Below are positions 1-6,334 of a stretch of DNA of 6,462 nucleotides, in pieces. Numbering within the stretch: the stretch's first letter is position 1; every line of letters starts with the position of its first letter. A program made the position numbers and the translations under genes. Below the pieces are notes generated by a model that saw only the letters and a list, made by a program, of their open reading frames with translations, had not been told where the DNA came from and did no database searches. The DNA comes from Gammaproteobacteria bacterium. Its GTDB lineage: Bacteria > Pseudomonadota > Gammaproteobacteria > Steroidobacterales > Steroidobacteraceae. The DNA lies in NCBI GenBank assembly GCA_005877965.1, contig VBNP01000148.1:1-6462 (forward strand). The letters run 5' to 3'.

Positions 1-959
1 CGCTCGCGGCGCTGCTGATCTTCGCGCAGCGGGCCGTGGACGTTGCGGTCCTGGAAGTCGGGCTCGGCGGCCGGCTGGACGCCACCAATCTGGTGGCGGC
101 GGATGTCGCCGTGGTCGCCTCCGTCGGCCTCGATCATCGCGACTGGCTCGGCGACACCCTCGAGCTCATCGGCGCGGAGAAGGCCGGCATCTTGCGCCCG
201 GGTAAGCCGGCGGTGCTCGGCACCCCGGACATGCCGGCGAGCGTGTTTGCGACCATCGCCGCGCTCGGCGCGCGCGCGCTCATCGCGGAGCGGGACTTCA
301 GCTGGCGCGTGAGCGGGGAGCGCTGGGACTACGACGGTCCCGGGTTGTCGCTGCGCGCGCTGCCGCCGCCGGCGCTCGCCGGCTCCATCCAGTACCGCAA
401 TGCCGCCACGGCCATCGCCGCGGTGCAGGCGCTCGCAGCCGACGACGCGGCGCGCGCGCCGGTCCGGCGCCTCACACAGCGGCTCGCGCGGCCCGATGAG
501 CGCGCCGTGGGCGCAGCGCTGCGCGCGGTGCGCCTCGCCGGCCGCTTCCAGGTGGTGCCGGGCGAAGTGGAGTGGATCCTGGATATCGCGCATAACCCGC
601 CCGCCGCCGAGGTGCTCGCCCGGCAGCTGCGCGAGCGCGCGCCGCCCGGCGGGCGCGGGCCGGGACGGACCTTCGCGGTCATCGGCGTGCTGGCGGACAA
701 GGACGCCGCCGCGATCGCCGCGGCGCTGAGCGCGGTCATCGACCACTGGATCGTGTGCGCGCTGCCCGGTCCGCGCGGGGGCAGCGCGGCGCAGCTGGCG
801 CAGCGCCTCGGCCGGCCCGCGGGCGAGATCACGCCCGCGGACTCGGTCGCCGCGGGCTGTGAGCGGGCGCGCGCTGCGGCGCGCCCGGGAGACCGGGTGG
901 TGGTGTGCGGTTCCGTGTACACCGTGGGGCCGGCGCTGCAGTGGCTTCGGATATACTGA
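1..959 (+). CDS. folC: Bifunctional folylpolyglutamate synthase/dihydrofolate synthase, 5' end missing
   Basis: FolC joins dihydropteroate to glutamate to make dihydrofolate, then adds further glutamates to tetrahydrofolates, using ATP, in the cytoplasm. The window begins inside the gene: the frame opens at base 3 and gives 318 residues to a TGA at 957-959. From alignment by memory with E. coli FolC (422 residues), roughly 125 N-terminal residues, including the P-loop, lie upstream. Visible Mur-ligase motifs are VLEVGLGGRLDATN, whose Glu is the likely Mg ligand, then GLDHRDWLGDT with the Mg-binding His, then AEKAGI with the Lys that is carbamylated in this family. The C-terminal domain shows AGRFQVV, WILDIAHNPPAAEVL, AVIGVLADKD and VVCGSVYTVG. 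The GTG at 36 is not the true start, because family sequence continues upstream of it. The neighbour dedD follows in the same order as in E. coli. Identification is firm. Confidence 0.96.
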   Translation, partial: LAALLIFAQRAVDVAVLEVGLGGRLDATNLVAADVAVVASVGLDHRDWLGDTLELIGAEKAGILRPGKPAVLGTPDMPASVFATIAALGARALIAERDFSWRVSGERWDYDGPGLSLRALPPPALAGSIQYRNAATAIAAVQALAADDAARAPVRRLTQRLARPDERAVGAALRAVRLAGRFQVVPGEVEWILDIAHNPPAAEVLARQLRERAPPGGRGPGRTFAVIGVLADKDAAAIAAALSAVIDHWIVCALPGPRGGSAAQLAQRLGRPAGEITPADSVAAGCERARAAARPGDRVVVCGSVYTVGPALQWLRIY

Positions 960-993
960 CGACCGCCGGCCGCGCCTGCGGCGGGCACCGCGC

Positions 994-1077
994 GTGGCGA
1001 GCGGTCTACTGTTGTACGCGGCGTCCGCTGCGCTGGCTTTCGCGGTTTTCGCCCCCATCGTGGGTAACTTAAGGTGA
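994..1077 (+). CDS. Possible 27-residue single-membrane-span peptide overlapping the dedD start
   Basis: A GTG at 994 opens a short frame that ends in TGA at 1075-1077 and overlaps the dedD GTG in the four bases GTGA. The predicted 27-residue peptide is hydrophobic: a run of Leu, Ala, Val and Phe (SGLLLYAASAALAFAVFAPI) ending in GNLR, which would suit one membrane segment or a leader. There is only a weak purine-rich stretch upstream (GGCGGG near 980-984). The argument for it is that dedD has no usable Shine-Dalgarno site, so a translated upstream frame ending at its start could supply ribosomes. The argument against it is that the same frame stays open back into the end of folC, as is common at this GC content. 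I know no homologue, so it may be chance. Confidence 0.25.
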   Translation: MASGLLLYAASAALAFAVFAPIVGNLR

Positions 1078-1724
1078 AAGAACGGCTGACGGGCGCAATC
1101 ATTCTCGTGGCCCTGATGGTGCTGTTGGTGCCCGAGCTGTTGACCGGACCCATCCGCTCAACGCCGCGGGCCGCACCGGTGGCGTCCTCGGCCGAGGAAC
1201 CGCCATTACGCTCCTACACCATCAATCTCGCGGACGACGCGCATTCGCGCAGCACAGCGCCGCCCCCCAGTGGACCGCAACAACCCACGCCGCTCGGGGC
1301 TGCCGCGGCGCCGGGCGCCGGCGGCGCTGCCCAACCCGCGGCGGCCGAGCCGGCGCCGCCGGGCGCGGCGAGCCCCGCGCGCACTGCGCCGCAGGCCGTG
1401 CCCGCCGCGCCGCCCCCGGTGTTGCCGGCGAGGAGCGCGCCGGCGAGCGCTGCCGCGCCGAGCCCCGCAGCGGCGAGTGCCGCGAGCGGCGTCGCGGGGG
1501 GCGCCTGGATGGTGCAGCTCGGCAGCTTCGCCAGCCGCGCGAACGCCGAACGCCTGGCGCGGCAGGTCAAGGCCGGGGGCTTCAAGGTGAGCGTCTCCCA
1601 GGGCAGCTCCGGCCGCCGGCTGTTCCGGGTGCGGGTCGGCCCGCCGCACGACCGCGAGGGGGCGACGCAGCTCGCGGCGAAGTTGCGGGCCGCGGGTCAC
1701 GACGGCGCGATCGTGCCGAAGTAG
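1074..1724 (+). CDS. dedD: DedD-like SPOR-domain inner-membrane protein
   Basis: This 216-residue protein matches DedD, a divisome protein anchored in the inner membrane whose periplasmic SPOR domain binds denuded septal peptidoglycan. The N-terminus KERLTGAIILVALMVLLVP is a short cytoplasmic stub plus one membrane helix (about residues 5-25). A low-complexity Ala/Pro/Gly linker follows (about 55-142). The SPOR domain fills 143-216, starting GAWMVQLGSFASRANAERLA and including LFRVRVGP and the final AAGHDGAIVPK. E. coli DedD has the same architecture and similar length. The GTG start is effectively forced: an in-frame TAA lies at 1065-1067 and no other start codon falls between. No proper ribosome-binding site precedes it (only AAG directly abutting), so initiation may depend on coupling to upstream translation. 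Its place between folC and cvpA is the E. coli gene order. The family call is firm; the role in division is inferred from the family. Confidence 0.92.
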   Translation: MKERLTGAIILVALMVLLVPELLTGPIRSTPRAAPVASSAEEPPLRSYTINLADDAHSRSTAPPPSGPQQPTPLGAAAAPGAGGAAQPAAAEPAPPGAASPARTAPQAVPAAPPPVLPARSAPASAAAPSPAAASAASGVAGGAWMVQLGSFASRANAERLARQVKAGGFKVSVSQGSSGRRLFRVRVGPPHDREGATQLAAKLRAAGHDGAIVPK

Positions 1725-1751
1725 CGGCGCGCGGGTCGCGTGACGCGCCGC
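1724..1751 (+). repeat. GC-rich inverted repeat just after dedD
   Basis: GCGGCGCG at 1724-1731 is exactly complementary to CGCGCCGC at 1744-1751, leaving a 12-base loop. It begins at the last base of the dedD stop codon, where a terminator could sit. No T-run follows, so a typical rho-independent terminator is not supported. Eight-base G/C matches arise easily in DNA of this composition, so function is uncertain. Confidence 0.3.
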
Positions 1752-1776
1752 GCGGGCAACGCGTGCGATGCTCTTG

Positions 1777-1782
1777 TACAAT
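1777..1782 (+). promoter_or_regulatory. Possible -10 box upstream of cvpA-purF
   Basis: TACAAT at 1777-1782 differs from the sigma-70 -10 consensus TATAAT at one position and stands out in otherwise GC-rich intergenic DNA. It lies 40 bases before the cvpA start. The -35 position at normal spacing reads GGGCAA, a poor match to TTGACA, so the site would need an activator or be weak. It is the best candidate for driving cvpA-purF and the genes behind them. Confidence 0.25.
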
Positions 1783-1821
1783 CCGCGCCGCGCGGGATGA
1801 CCGCGCTCACGACGGTGAGCG

Positions 1822-2328
1822 ATGAACCTGACCGACTACCTGGTGATTGCCGCCATCGTCGCTTCGGCGATTGTGGGCGCGGTGCGCGGCTTCCTGCGCG
1901 AGGCGGTCGCGTTTGCCGCCTGGGTCATCGCCCTGTTCCTCGCCTGGCACTTCTCCGATCTCATCGCCCCGCACCTCGGCGGGCTGATGTCGGACTCGGA
2001 GGTGCGGCCGTGGGCGGCGCGGGTCATTATCGTGCTGCTGGTGCTGCTGCTCGGCGCCGGCGTCGCTGCGGCGCTCGCGCACTTCGTGCGCCTGTCGATT
2101 TTCAGCGGCATGGATCGCCTCCTGGGCTTTGCCTTCGGCCTGCTGCGCGGCTTCGTGCTGCTCGGCGTATTCGTCATTCTCGGCCAGCTGCTGCGCCTGC
2201 AGGAGGAGCAGTGGTGGCGGCACTCGATGCTCATTCCCTATGGAGAGTCGATCGCGAACGGGCTGCGCATGCTGGTGGGCGAGGAGCGCGTACGGCGCGC
2301 CGCCGGCGAGCTGCGGATCCGGATCTGA
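1822..2328 (+). CDS. cvpA: CvpA family inner-membrane protein
   Basis: CvpA is a small integral membrane protein, named for its need in colicin V production and encoded just upstream of purF in E. coli. Its biochemical activity is not settled. The 168 residues here show four hydrophobic segments at about 5-21, 29-44, 65-89 and 101-124. Family motifs are present: RGFLREA (22-28) between the first two helices, GMDRLLGFAFGLLRG (96-110) leading into the fourth, and WWRHSMLIP (131-139) in the tail. The length matches E. coli CvpA (about 162). ATG 1822 is chosen because the DYLVIAAIVA start aligns with the family and GGTGAG lies at 1814-1819, although closely spaced. purF begins 15 bases after the stop, consistent with the conserved cvpA-purF operon. 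Identification is secure; the function is known only in outline. Confidence 0.95.
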   Translation: MNLTDYLVIAAIVASAIVGAVRGFLREAVAFAAWVIALFLAWHFSDLIAPHLGGLMSDSEVRPWAARVIIVLLVLLLGAGVAAALAHFVRLSIFSGMDRLLGFAFGLLRGFVLLGVFVILGQLLRLQEEQWWRHSMLIPYGESIANGLRMLVGEERVRRAAGELRIRI

Positions 2329-2343
2329 GGGGTTGCGGCAAAC

Positions 2344-3852
2344 ATGTGCGGCCTCGTCGGCATCGTCGGTACCAGCGCGGTCAATCAGCGTCTGTATGAC
2401 GCGCTGACGGTGCTGCAGCACCGCGGCCAGGACGCCGCCGGCATCGCCACCTCCGGCGAGGGCGAGCTGTACGTGCGCAAGGGCAGTGGCCTGGTGCGCG
2501 ACGTGTTCCAGCAGCATCACATGCTCGAGCTCAAGGGCAACGCCGGCATCGGCCACGTGCGCTACCCGACCGCGGGCTGCGACAGCGCCTCCGAAGCGCA
2601 GCCGTTCTACGTGAACGCGCCCTACGGCATCTGCCTCGGGCACAACGGCAATCTCACCAACGCGGCCGAGCTCGCCGAGATCCTGATCCGCGAGGACCGG
2701 CGCCACCTCAACACCACCTCCGACTCGGAGGTGCTGCTGAACGTGTTCGCCTCCGAGCTGCAGCGGGTCGGGACCGTGCGCATCACGCCCGCGGACGTGT
2801 TTGCCGCGCTCAACGCCCTGTACCGCCGTTGCCGCGGCGGCTACGCCGTGGTGGCGATGATCATCGGCCACGGCATACTCGGGTTTCGGGATCCGAACGG
2901 CATCCGACCGCTGGTGCTCGGTGAGCGGCGCACGCCGCGCGGCACGGAATGGATGCTGGCCTCCGAGAGCGTGGCGCTCGACAGCCTGTCGTTCCGCTTG
3001 GTGCGCGACGTGGCGCCGGGAGAGGCGGTGTTCGTCGACGAGCAGGGCAGGCTCCATACCCAGCAGTGCGTGGCGACGCTGCGGCACACGCCCTGCATCT
3101 TCGAGTACGTGTATTTCGCGCGGCCGGACTCCAAGATCGACAACATCTCGGTGTATCGGGCGCGCATGCGCATGGGCGACCGGCTCGCGGACAAGATCCT
3201 GCGCGAGCATCCGGCGCATGACATCGAGGTGGTCATTCCGATCCCGGATACCAGCCGCACCAGCGCGCTGCAACTCGCGCAGCGTCTGGGCGTTAAGTAC
3301 CGCGAGGGCTTCATCAAGAACCGTTATATCGGCCGCACCTTCATCATGCCCGGGCAGGATGAGCGCGAGAGGTCGGTGCGCCGCAAGCTGAACGCCATCG
3401 ATCTGGAGTTCCGCGGCAAGAGGGTGCTGCTGGTGGATGATTCCATCGTGCGCGGCACGACCTCGGCGCAGATCATCGAGCTGGCGCGCGAGGCGGGCGC
3501 CGCCAAGGTGTACTTCGCCTCCGCCGCCCCCCCGGTGCGCTTTCCGAACGTCTACGGCATCGACATGCCGGCGGTGAACGAGCTGGTGGCGAGCGGGCGT
3601 ACCGTGGAGGAAGTGGCGCGCCTCATCGGCGCCGACTGGCTCGTCTACCAGGACCTCGAGGACCTGATCGGCGCGTGCAAGCACGAGGATGCGCGCATCC
3701 AGGAGTTCGATACCTCGTGTTTCTCGGGCGAATACGTCACCGGCGACGTCACCCCTGAATATCTCGAGCGGCTGCAGCTGGAGCGCTCCGATGCGGCCAA
3801 GCACGCGCGCCGCGAGCGGCGCGCCAAGCTCAAAGTGGTGCGCGGGAGCTGA
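2344..3852 (+). CDS. purF: Amidophosphoribosyltransferase (glutamine PRPP amidotransferase)
   Basis: PurF catalyses the first committed step of de novo purine synthesis, converting PRPP, glutamine and water to 5-phosphoribosylamine, glutamate and pyrophosphate in the cytoplasm. The 502 residues (E. coli about 505) start MCGLVGIVG, so Cys2 becomes the N-terminal nucleophile after Met removal and there is no propeptide. The Ntn glutaminase domain shows LQHRGQDAAGI, HVRYPTAG (71-78), HNGNLTN (100-106) and SDSE (126-129). DPNGIRPLVLG (183-193) is also present. The phosphoribosyltransferase domain carries IPIPDTSRTSALQLA and the PRPP loop VLLVDDSIVRGTT (361-373), followed by FPNVYGIDMP. The Fe-S cluster of Bacillus-type enzymes is probably absent: two of its four Cys positions read Asn402 and Asp456. 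AGGGG at 2328-2332, 11 bases ahead of the ATG, is the likely ribosome site. PurR control as in E. coli cannot be shown here. Confidence 0.98.
   Translation: MCGLVGIVGTSAVNQRLYDALTVLQHRGQDAAGIATSGEGELYVRKGSGLVRDVFQQHHMLELKGNAGIGHVRYPTAGCDSASEAQPFYVNAPYGICLGHNGNLTNAAELAEILIREDRRHLNTTSDSEVLLNVFASELQRVGTVRITPADVFAALNALYRRCRGGYAVVAMIIGHGILGFRDPNGIRPLVLGERRTPRGTEWMLASESVALDSLSFRLVRDVAPGEAVFVDEQGRLHTQQCVATLRHTPCIFEYVYFARPDSKIDNISVYRARMRMGDRLADKILREHPAHDIEVVIPIPDTSRTSALQLAQRLGVKYREGFIKNRYIGRTFIMPGQDERERSVRRKLNAIDLEFRGKRVLLVDDSIVRGTTSAQIIELAREAGAAKVYFASAAPPVRFPNVYGIDMPAVNELVASGRTVEEVARLIGADWLVYQDLEDLIGACKHEDARIQEFDTSCFSGEYVTGDVTPEYLERLQLERSDAAKHARRERRAKLKVVRGS
3780..3783 (+). promoter_or_regulatory. 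Ribosome-binding site deciding the glycerate kinase start
   Basis: GGAG at 3780-3783 stands 7 bases before ATG 3791, good spacing for initiation, yet lies within the purF coding sequence. It is the main reason for preferring ATG 3791 over TTG 3884. Use of it would tie glycerate kinase translation to purF, since ribosomes finishing purF pass over this site. Confidence 0.45.
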
Positions 3853-5071
3853 ACCGGCGGACGCCTCCGACCCACGCCGCGAATTGCTGCTCGGCCTGCT
3901 GCGCTCGGGCCTCGAGCGCGTCGACGGCCGCCGTTGCGTACGCGAGGCGCTCACCGAACCCGCTGCCGCTGCGGCGCACGTGTGGCTGGCCGCGATCGGC
4001 AAGGCCGCCGAGTCCATGGCGCTCGGTGCGCACGAGGCGCTCGGCGCCGTCATCGAGCGCACGCTCCTGATCGCGCGCGACGCGCCCGGCGCGCAGTTCG
4101 TGGCCGGCGCCGCGGTCGAGACCTTGCTCGGCGCTCATCCGGTGCCCGATGAACGCTCGCTCATCGCCGGCGCGCGTCTGCTGGCGTGGGTGGATGCATT
4201 GCCGCCCGAGGCGCAACCCCTGTTTCTCATCTCCGGGGGCGCCTCGAGCCTGGTGGAAGTGCTGCAGGCGGGCGCCACCCTGCACGAGCTCGAGGAGCTC
4301 ACGCGGCGGGGGCTCGCGCAGGGGATCGCGATCGGGGAACTCAACGCGCGCCGCGTGGCGCTGTCGCGCATCAAGGGCGGAGGGCTCGCGGCGCGCTTGC
4401 GCGGCCGGCCGGCGCGGGCGCTGTTCGTGTCGGACGTGCCGCAGGATGATCCGCGCGTGATCGGCTCGGGCCTCATGGGTCCCTCGAGCAGCGGCGCCGA
4501 TCGGGTCGAACGCCGGGTGGTGGCCTCGGTCGATGACGCCGTGGCGGCGGTTGCGGCCGCGGCGGCGGGGCTGGGCCTCACCGTACACGCGCCGGCGCGC
4601 CGCTTCGAGGGCGATGCGGCGCGCCTGGCGGCGCGCTTTGCGCACGAGCTGTGCCTGTCGAGCGCGCAGCTGTGCGTCTGGGGCGGCGAATCCACCGTGC
4701 AGCTGCCGTCGCAGCCGGGGCGCGGCGGGCGCAACCAGCACCTGGCGCTGGCGGCGGCGCGCCTGCTGGCGGGCCACGCGGACCTGATGCTGCTCGCCGC
4801 CGGCACCGACGGCATCGACGGCGTCACCGAGGACGCCGGCGCCCTGGTCGACGCCGAGAGCTGCGCGCGGATCACGCTCGCGGAGCTCGACGCCGACCGC
4901 TGCCTGCAACAGGCGGACTCCGCGCGCGCGCTCGCCGCCAGTGGCGATCTGGTGCATACGGGTCCGACCGGAACCAATGTCGGGGATCTGGTGATTGGAC
5001 TTAAGCTGCCCGCGGCCGCGGCGCGCGCCGTCGCGGACCGCCATGGCGGTGCGCGCTCGCGCGTGCTGTAA
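3791..5071 (+). CDS. gckA: Glycerate 2-kinase, GckA/TtuD (MOFRL) family
   Basis: This family phosphorylates D-glycerate with ATP to 2-phosphoglycerate, feeding glycerate from glyoxylate, tartrate or serine breakdown into glycolysis. Members are often misnamed hydroxypyruvate reductase. From ATG 3791 it has 426 residues, near the usual 415-430. The N-terminal DUF4147 domain shows AAIGKAAESMA (Lys71, a conserved active-site candidate), GAHPVPDERS, LISGGASSLVEV (146-157), LSRIKGGGLAARL and FVSDVPQDDPRVIGSG (212-227). The C-terminal MOFRL domain shows WGGEST (297-302), PGRGGRNQHLAL (309-320), LAAGTDGIDGVTEDAGALVD and GPTGTNVGDL (391-400). The start is the weak point. Recognisable homology begins near residue 27, after the purF stop, but no ATG or GTG exists there. 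ATG 3791 has GGAG seven bases upstream (3780-3783) and overlaps purF by 62 bases. TTG 3884 is the alternative and lacks a ribosome site. The kinase gene follows 9 bases later. Confidence 0.92.
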   Translation: MRPSTRAASGAPSSKWCAGAEPADASDPRRELLLGLLRSGLERVDGRRCVREALTEPAAAAAHVWLAAIGKAAESMALGAHEALGAVIERTLLIARDAPGAQFVAGAAVETLLGAHPVPDERSLIAGARLLAWVDALPPEAQPLFLISGGASSLVEVLQAGATLHELEELTRRGLAQGIAIGELNARRVALSRIKGGGLAARLRGRPARALFVSDVPQDDPRVIGSGLMGPSSSGADRVERRVVASVDDAVAAVAAAAAGLGLTVHAPARRFEGDAARLAARFAHELCLSSAQLCVWGGESTVQLPSQPGRGGRNQHLALAAARLLAGHADLMLLAAGTDGIDGVTEDAGALVDAESCARITLAELDADRCLQQADSARALAASGDLVHTGPTGTNVGDLVIGLKLPAAAARAVADRHGGARSRVL

Positions 5072-5080
5072 TTTCACCCG

Positions 5081-6334
5081 ATGCGACTGCTGTTGATCGA
5101 AGAAGACGCGCAGCGCTGCGCGCACATCCGGCAGCGGCTCGTCTCGTGGCGGCCGCAGGCACAGCTCGTCGTGCACAGTCCCGTATCGCAGGGCGCGCTC
5201 GCGCCGGAGTTCCTCGCCCAGGGGTTCGATGCGGTGCTGCTGGCGGATGTCTGGCCCGGCGGCCGCGGTCTCACCTGGGCGCGCGAGCTCGCCGGCCGCA
5301 CGGGATTTGCGCCGCTGGTGCTGCTGTGCGGCGCGGACGCTTCCGCGGCGCGCGACGCCGCGGCGCTGGGCGCCTATACCCTGAGCCACGGGGACCTCGA
5401 TTGCGAGGCCTTCGCGCAGGTGCTGGCCGCGGCCGAGGAGCGCCAGGCGCACGCGCGCGCGGTGTGGCGCACCAGCCGCGCGGGACGCGAGACGCAGCGC
5501 TTTGGCGATGCGTTCATCCGCGGCTATCGCTGCATCCGCAGGCTGGCGGCCGGCCCCATGACCGACCTGTTCGTCGGGGAGAGCGAGCGCGCCGGCACGC
5601 TGGTGGCGCTGAAGGTGGCGCGCGACCGCCAGGATGATCAGCACCCGACGTTCGACATGTTCCGCCGTTTCCTGCAGGAGTACGAGATTGCCCAGCGCAT
5701 CAGCGACCCGGCGGTGGTGCGCCTGCACGACCTGGGCGTCAGCGACGAACACGCCTGGCTGGTGATGGAGTACTTCACGCTCGGCGACCTGCGCCGGCGC
5801 ATGCAGGCACGTCTCGCGCCACGCGACGCGCTGCGCCTGGCCATCGCGATCGCGCGCGCGCTGGCCACGATCCACGCCGCCGGGGTGTTACATCGGGATC
5901 TGAAGCCCGGCAACATCATGCTGCGCGAGGGCGGCAGCATCGCGCTGATCGACTTCGGCCTGTCCAAGGATGCCGCGCTGGCGCTGGATGTGACCGACAC
6001 CGGCACCATCTTCGGTACGCCGCACTACATGAGCCCGGAGCAGGGCCACGCGGAACCGGTCGATGCGCGCAGCGACCTGTACAGCCTCGGCGTCATCCTG
6101 TTCGAGATGCTCACCGGGGAGAAACCCTACCGCGCCGACAACCCCATGGCGATCGTCTACAAACACCGCAAGGAGCCGGTCCCGCAGCTGCCGCCGCAGT
6201 TCGCGGCCGTGCAACCGCTGCTCGAGCGGCTGCTGGCGAAAGTGCCCGCGGATCGCTTCGCCGGCGCGCTGCAGGCGGCGGAGGCGCTGCAGGGGACGCT
6301 CGATCAGTGGCTGGCCCGCGGAGCGCAGGCGTGA
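5081..6334 (+). CDS. Hanks-type Ser/Thr protein kinase with degenerate N-terminal receiver domain
   Basis: This 417-residue protein, with no evident membrane segment or signal peptide, should phosphorylate proteins on Ser/Thr in the cytoplasm; targets are unknown. Residues 1-125 resemble a response-regulator receiver: LLLIEEDA carries the acidic pair (Glu7, Glu8), and FDAVLLADVWPGGRGL (49-64) matches the phosphoacceptor strand. However, the phosphoacceptor position aligns with Ala55 (Asp56 is shifted by one), the switch Thr/Ser reads Cys83, and no Lys occurs before residue 178. The kinase domain spans about 148-400: a loose Gly loop (LAAGPMTDLF), VALK with Lys178, HRDLKPGN (271-278), DFG (291-293), GTPHYMSPEQ (312-321) and ARSDLYSLGVILFEMLTGEKPY. 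Thr305, Thr307 and Thr309 are candidate activation-loop sites. The upstream gene is in the same frame and its TAA lies 12 bases before, so ATG 5081 is the first possible start; no ribosome site is visible. Its stop overlaps miaE. No partner phosphatase is in the window. Confidence 0.93.
   Translation: MRLLLIEEDAQRCAHIRQRLVSWRPQAQLVVHSPVSQGALAPEFLAQGFDAVLLADVWPGGRGLTWARELAGRTGFAPLVLLCGADASAARDAAALGAYTLSHGDLDCEAFAQVLAAAEERQAHARAVWRTSRAGRETQRFGDAFIRGYRCIRRLAAGPMTDLFVGESERAGTLVALKVARDRQDDQHPTFDMFRRFLQEYEIAQRISDPAVVRLHDLGVSDEHAWLVMEYFTLGDLRRRMQARLAPRDALRLAIAIARALATIHAAGVLHRDLKPGNIMLREGGSIALIDFGLSKDAALALDVTDTGTIFGTPHYMSPEQGHAEPVDARSDLYSLGVILFEMLTGEKPYRADNPMAIVYKHRKEPVPQLPPQFAAVQPLLERLLAKVPADRFAGALQAAEALQGTLDQWLARGAQA
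6320..6323 (+). promoter_or_regulatory. Ribosome-binding site for miaE inside the kinase gene
   Basis: GGAG at 6320-6323 lies 7 bases before GTG 6331 and within the last codons of the kinase gene. It repeats the arrangement seen before glycerate kinase and supports GTG 6331 as the miaE start. Confidence 0.5.

Noticed and set aside
952..957. TATACT as a -10 box for dedD
   Set aside because: It overlaps the folC stop codon and has no -35 match at the right distance (GCCGGC at 929-934).
1290..1500. Low-complexity GC-rich stretch as a repeat array
   Set aside because: It encodes the Ala/Pro linker of the DedD-like protein; there is no regular repeat unit or spacer.
1753..1768. PurR-like operator upstream of cvpA
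   Set aside because: Only 9 of 16 positions match the E. coli PurR box, it is not palindromic, and PurR is not expected outside a few gammaproteobacterial groups.
3689..3790. ATG 3689 as the glycerate kinase start
   Set aside because: It would overlap purF by 164 bases and add 34 more residues with no family resemblance; ATG 3791 has a better ribosome site and gives a typical length.
1807..4062. Very long open frame on the - strand (751 codons) across cvpA and purF
   Set aside because: It runs antisense to two clearly identified genes, is rich in His, Arg, Ala and Gln as expected from the complement of GC-rich coding DNA, and shows no recognisable domain.
3791..5071. Hydroxypyruvate reductase activity for the glycerate kinase gene
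   Set aside because: This is an old misannotation of the TtuD family; the MOFRL and DUF4147 motifs indicate glycerate 2-kinase, and no NAD-binding GxGxxG dehydrogenase motif is present.
3830..5875. Long - strand open frame (681 codons) across glycerate kinase and the protein kinase
   Set aside because: It is antisense to conserved genes, with the same low-complexity composition and no family motif.
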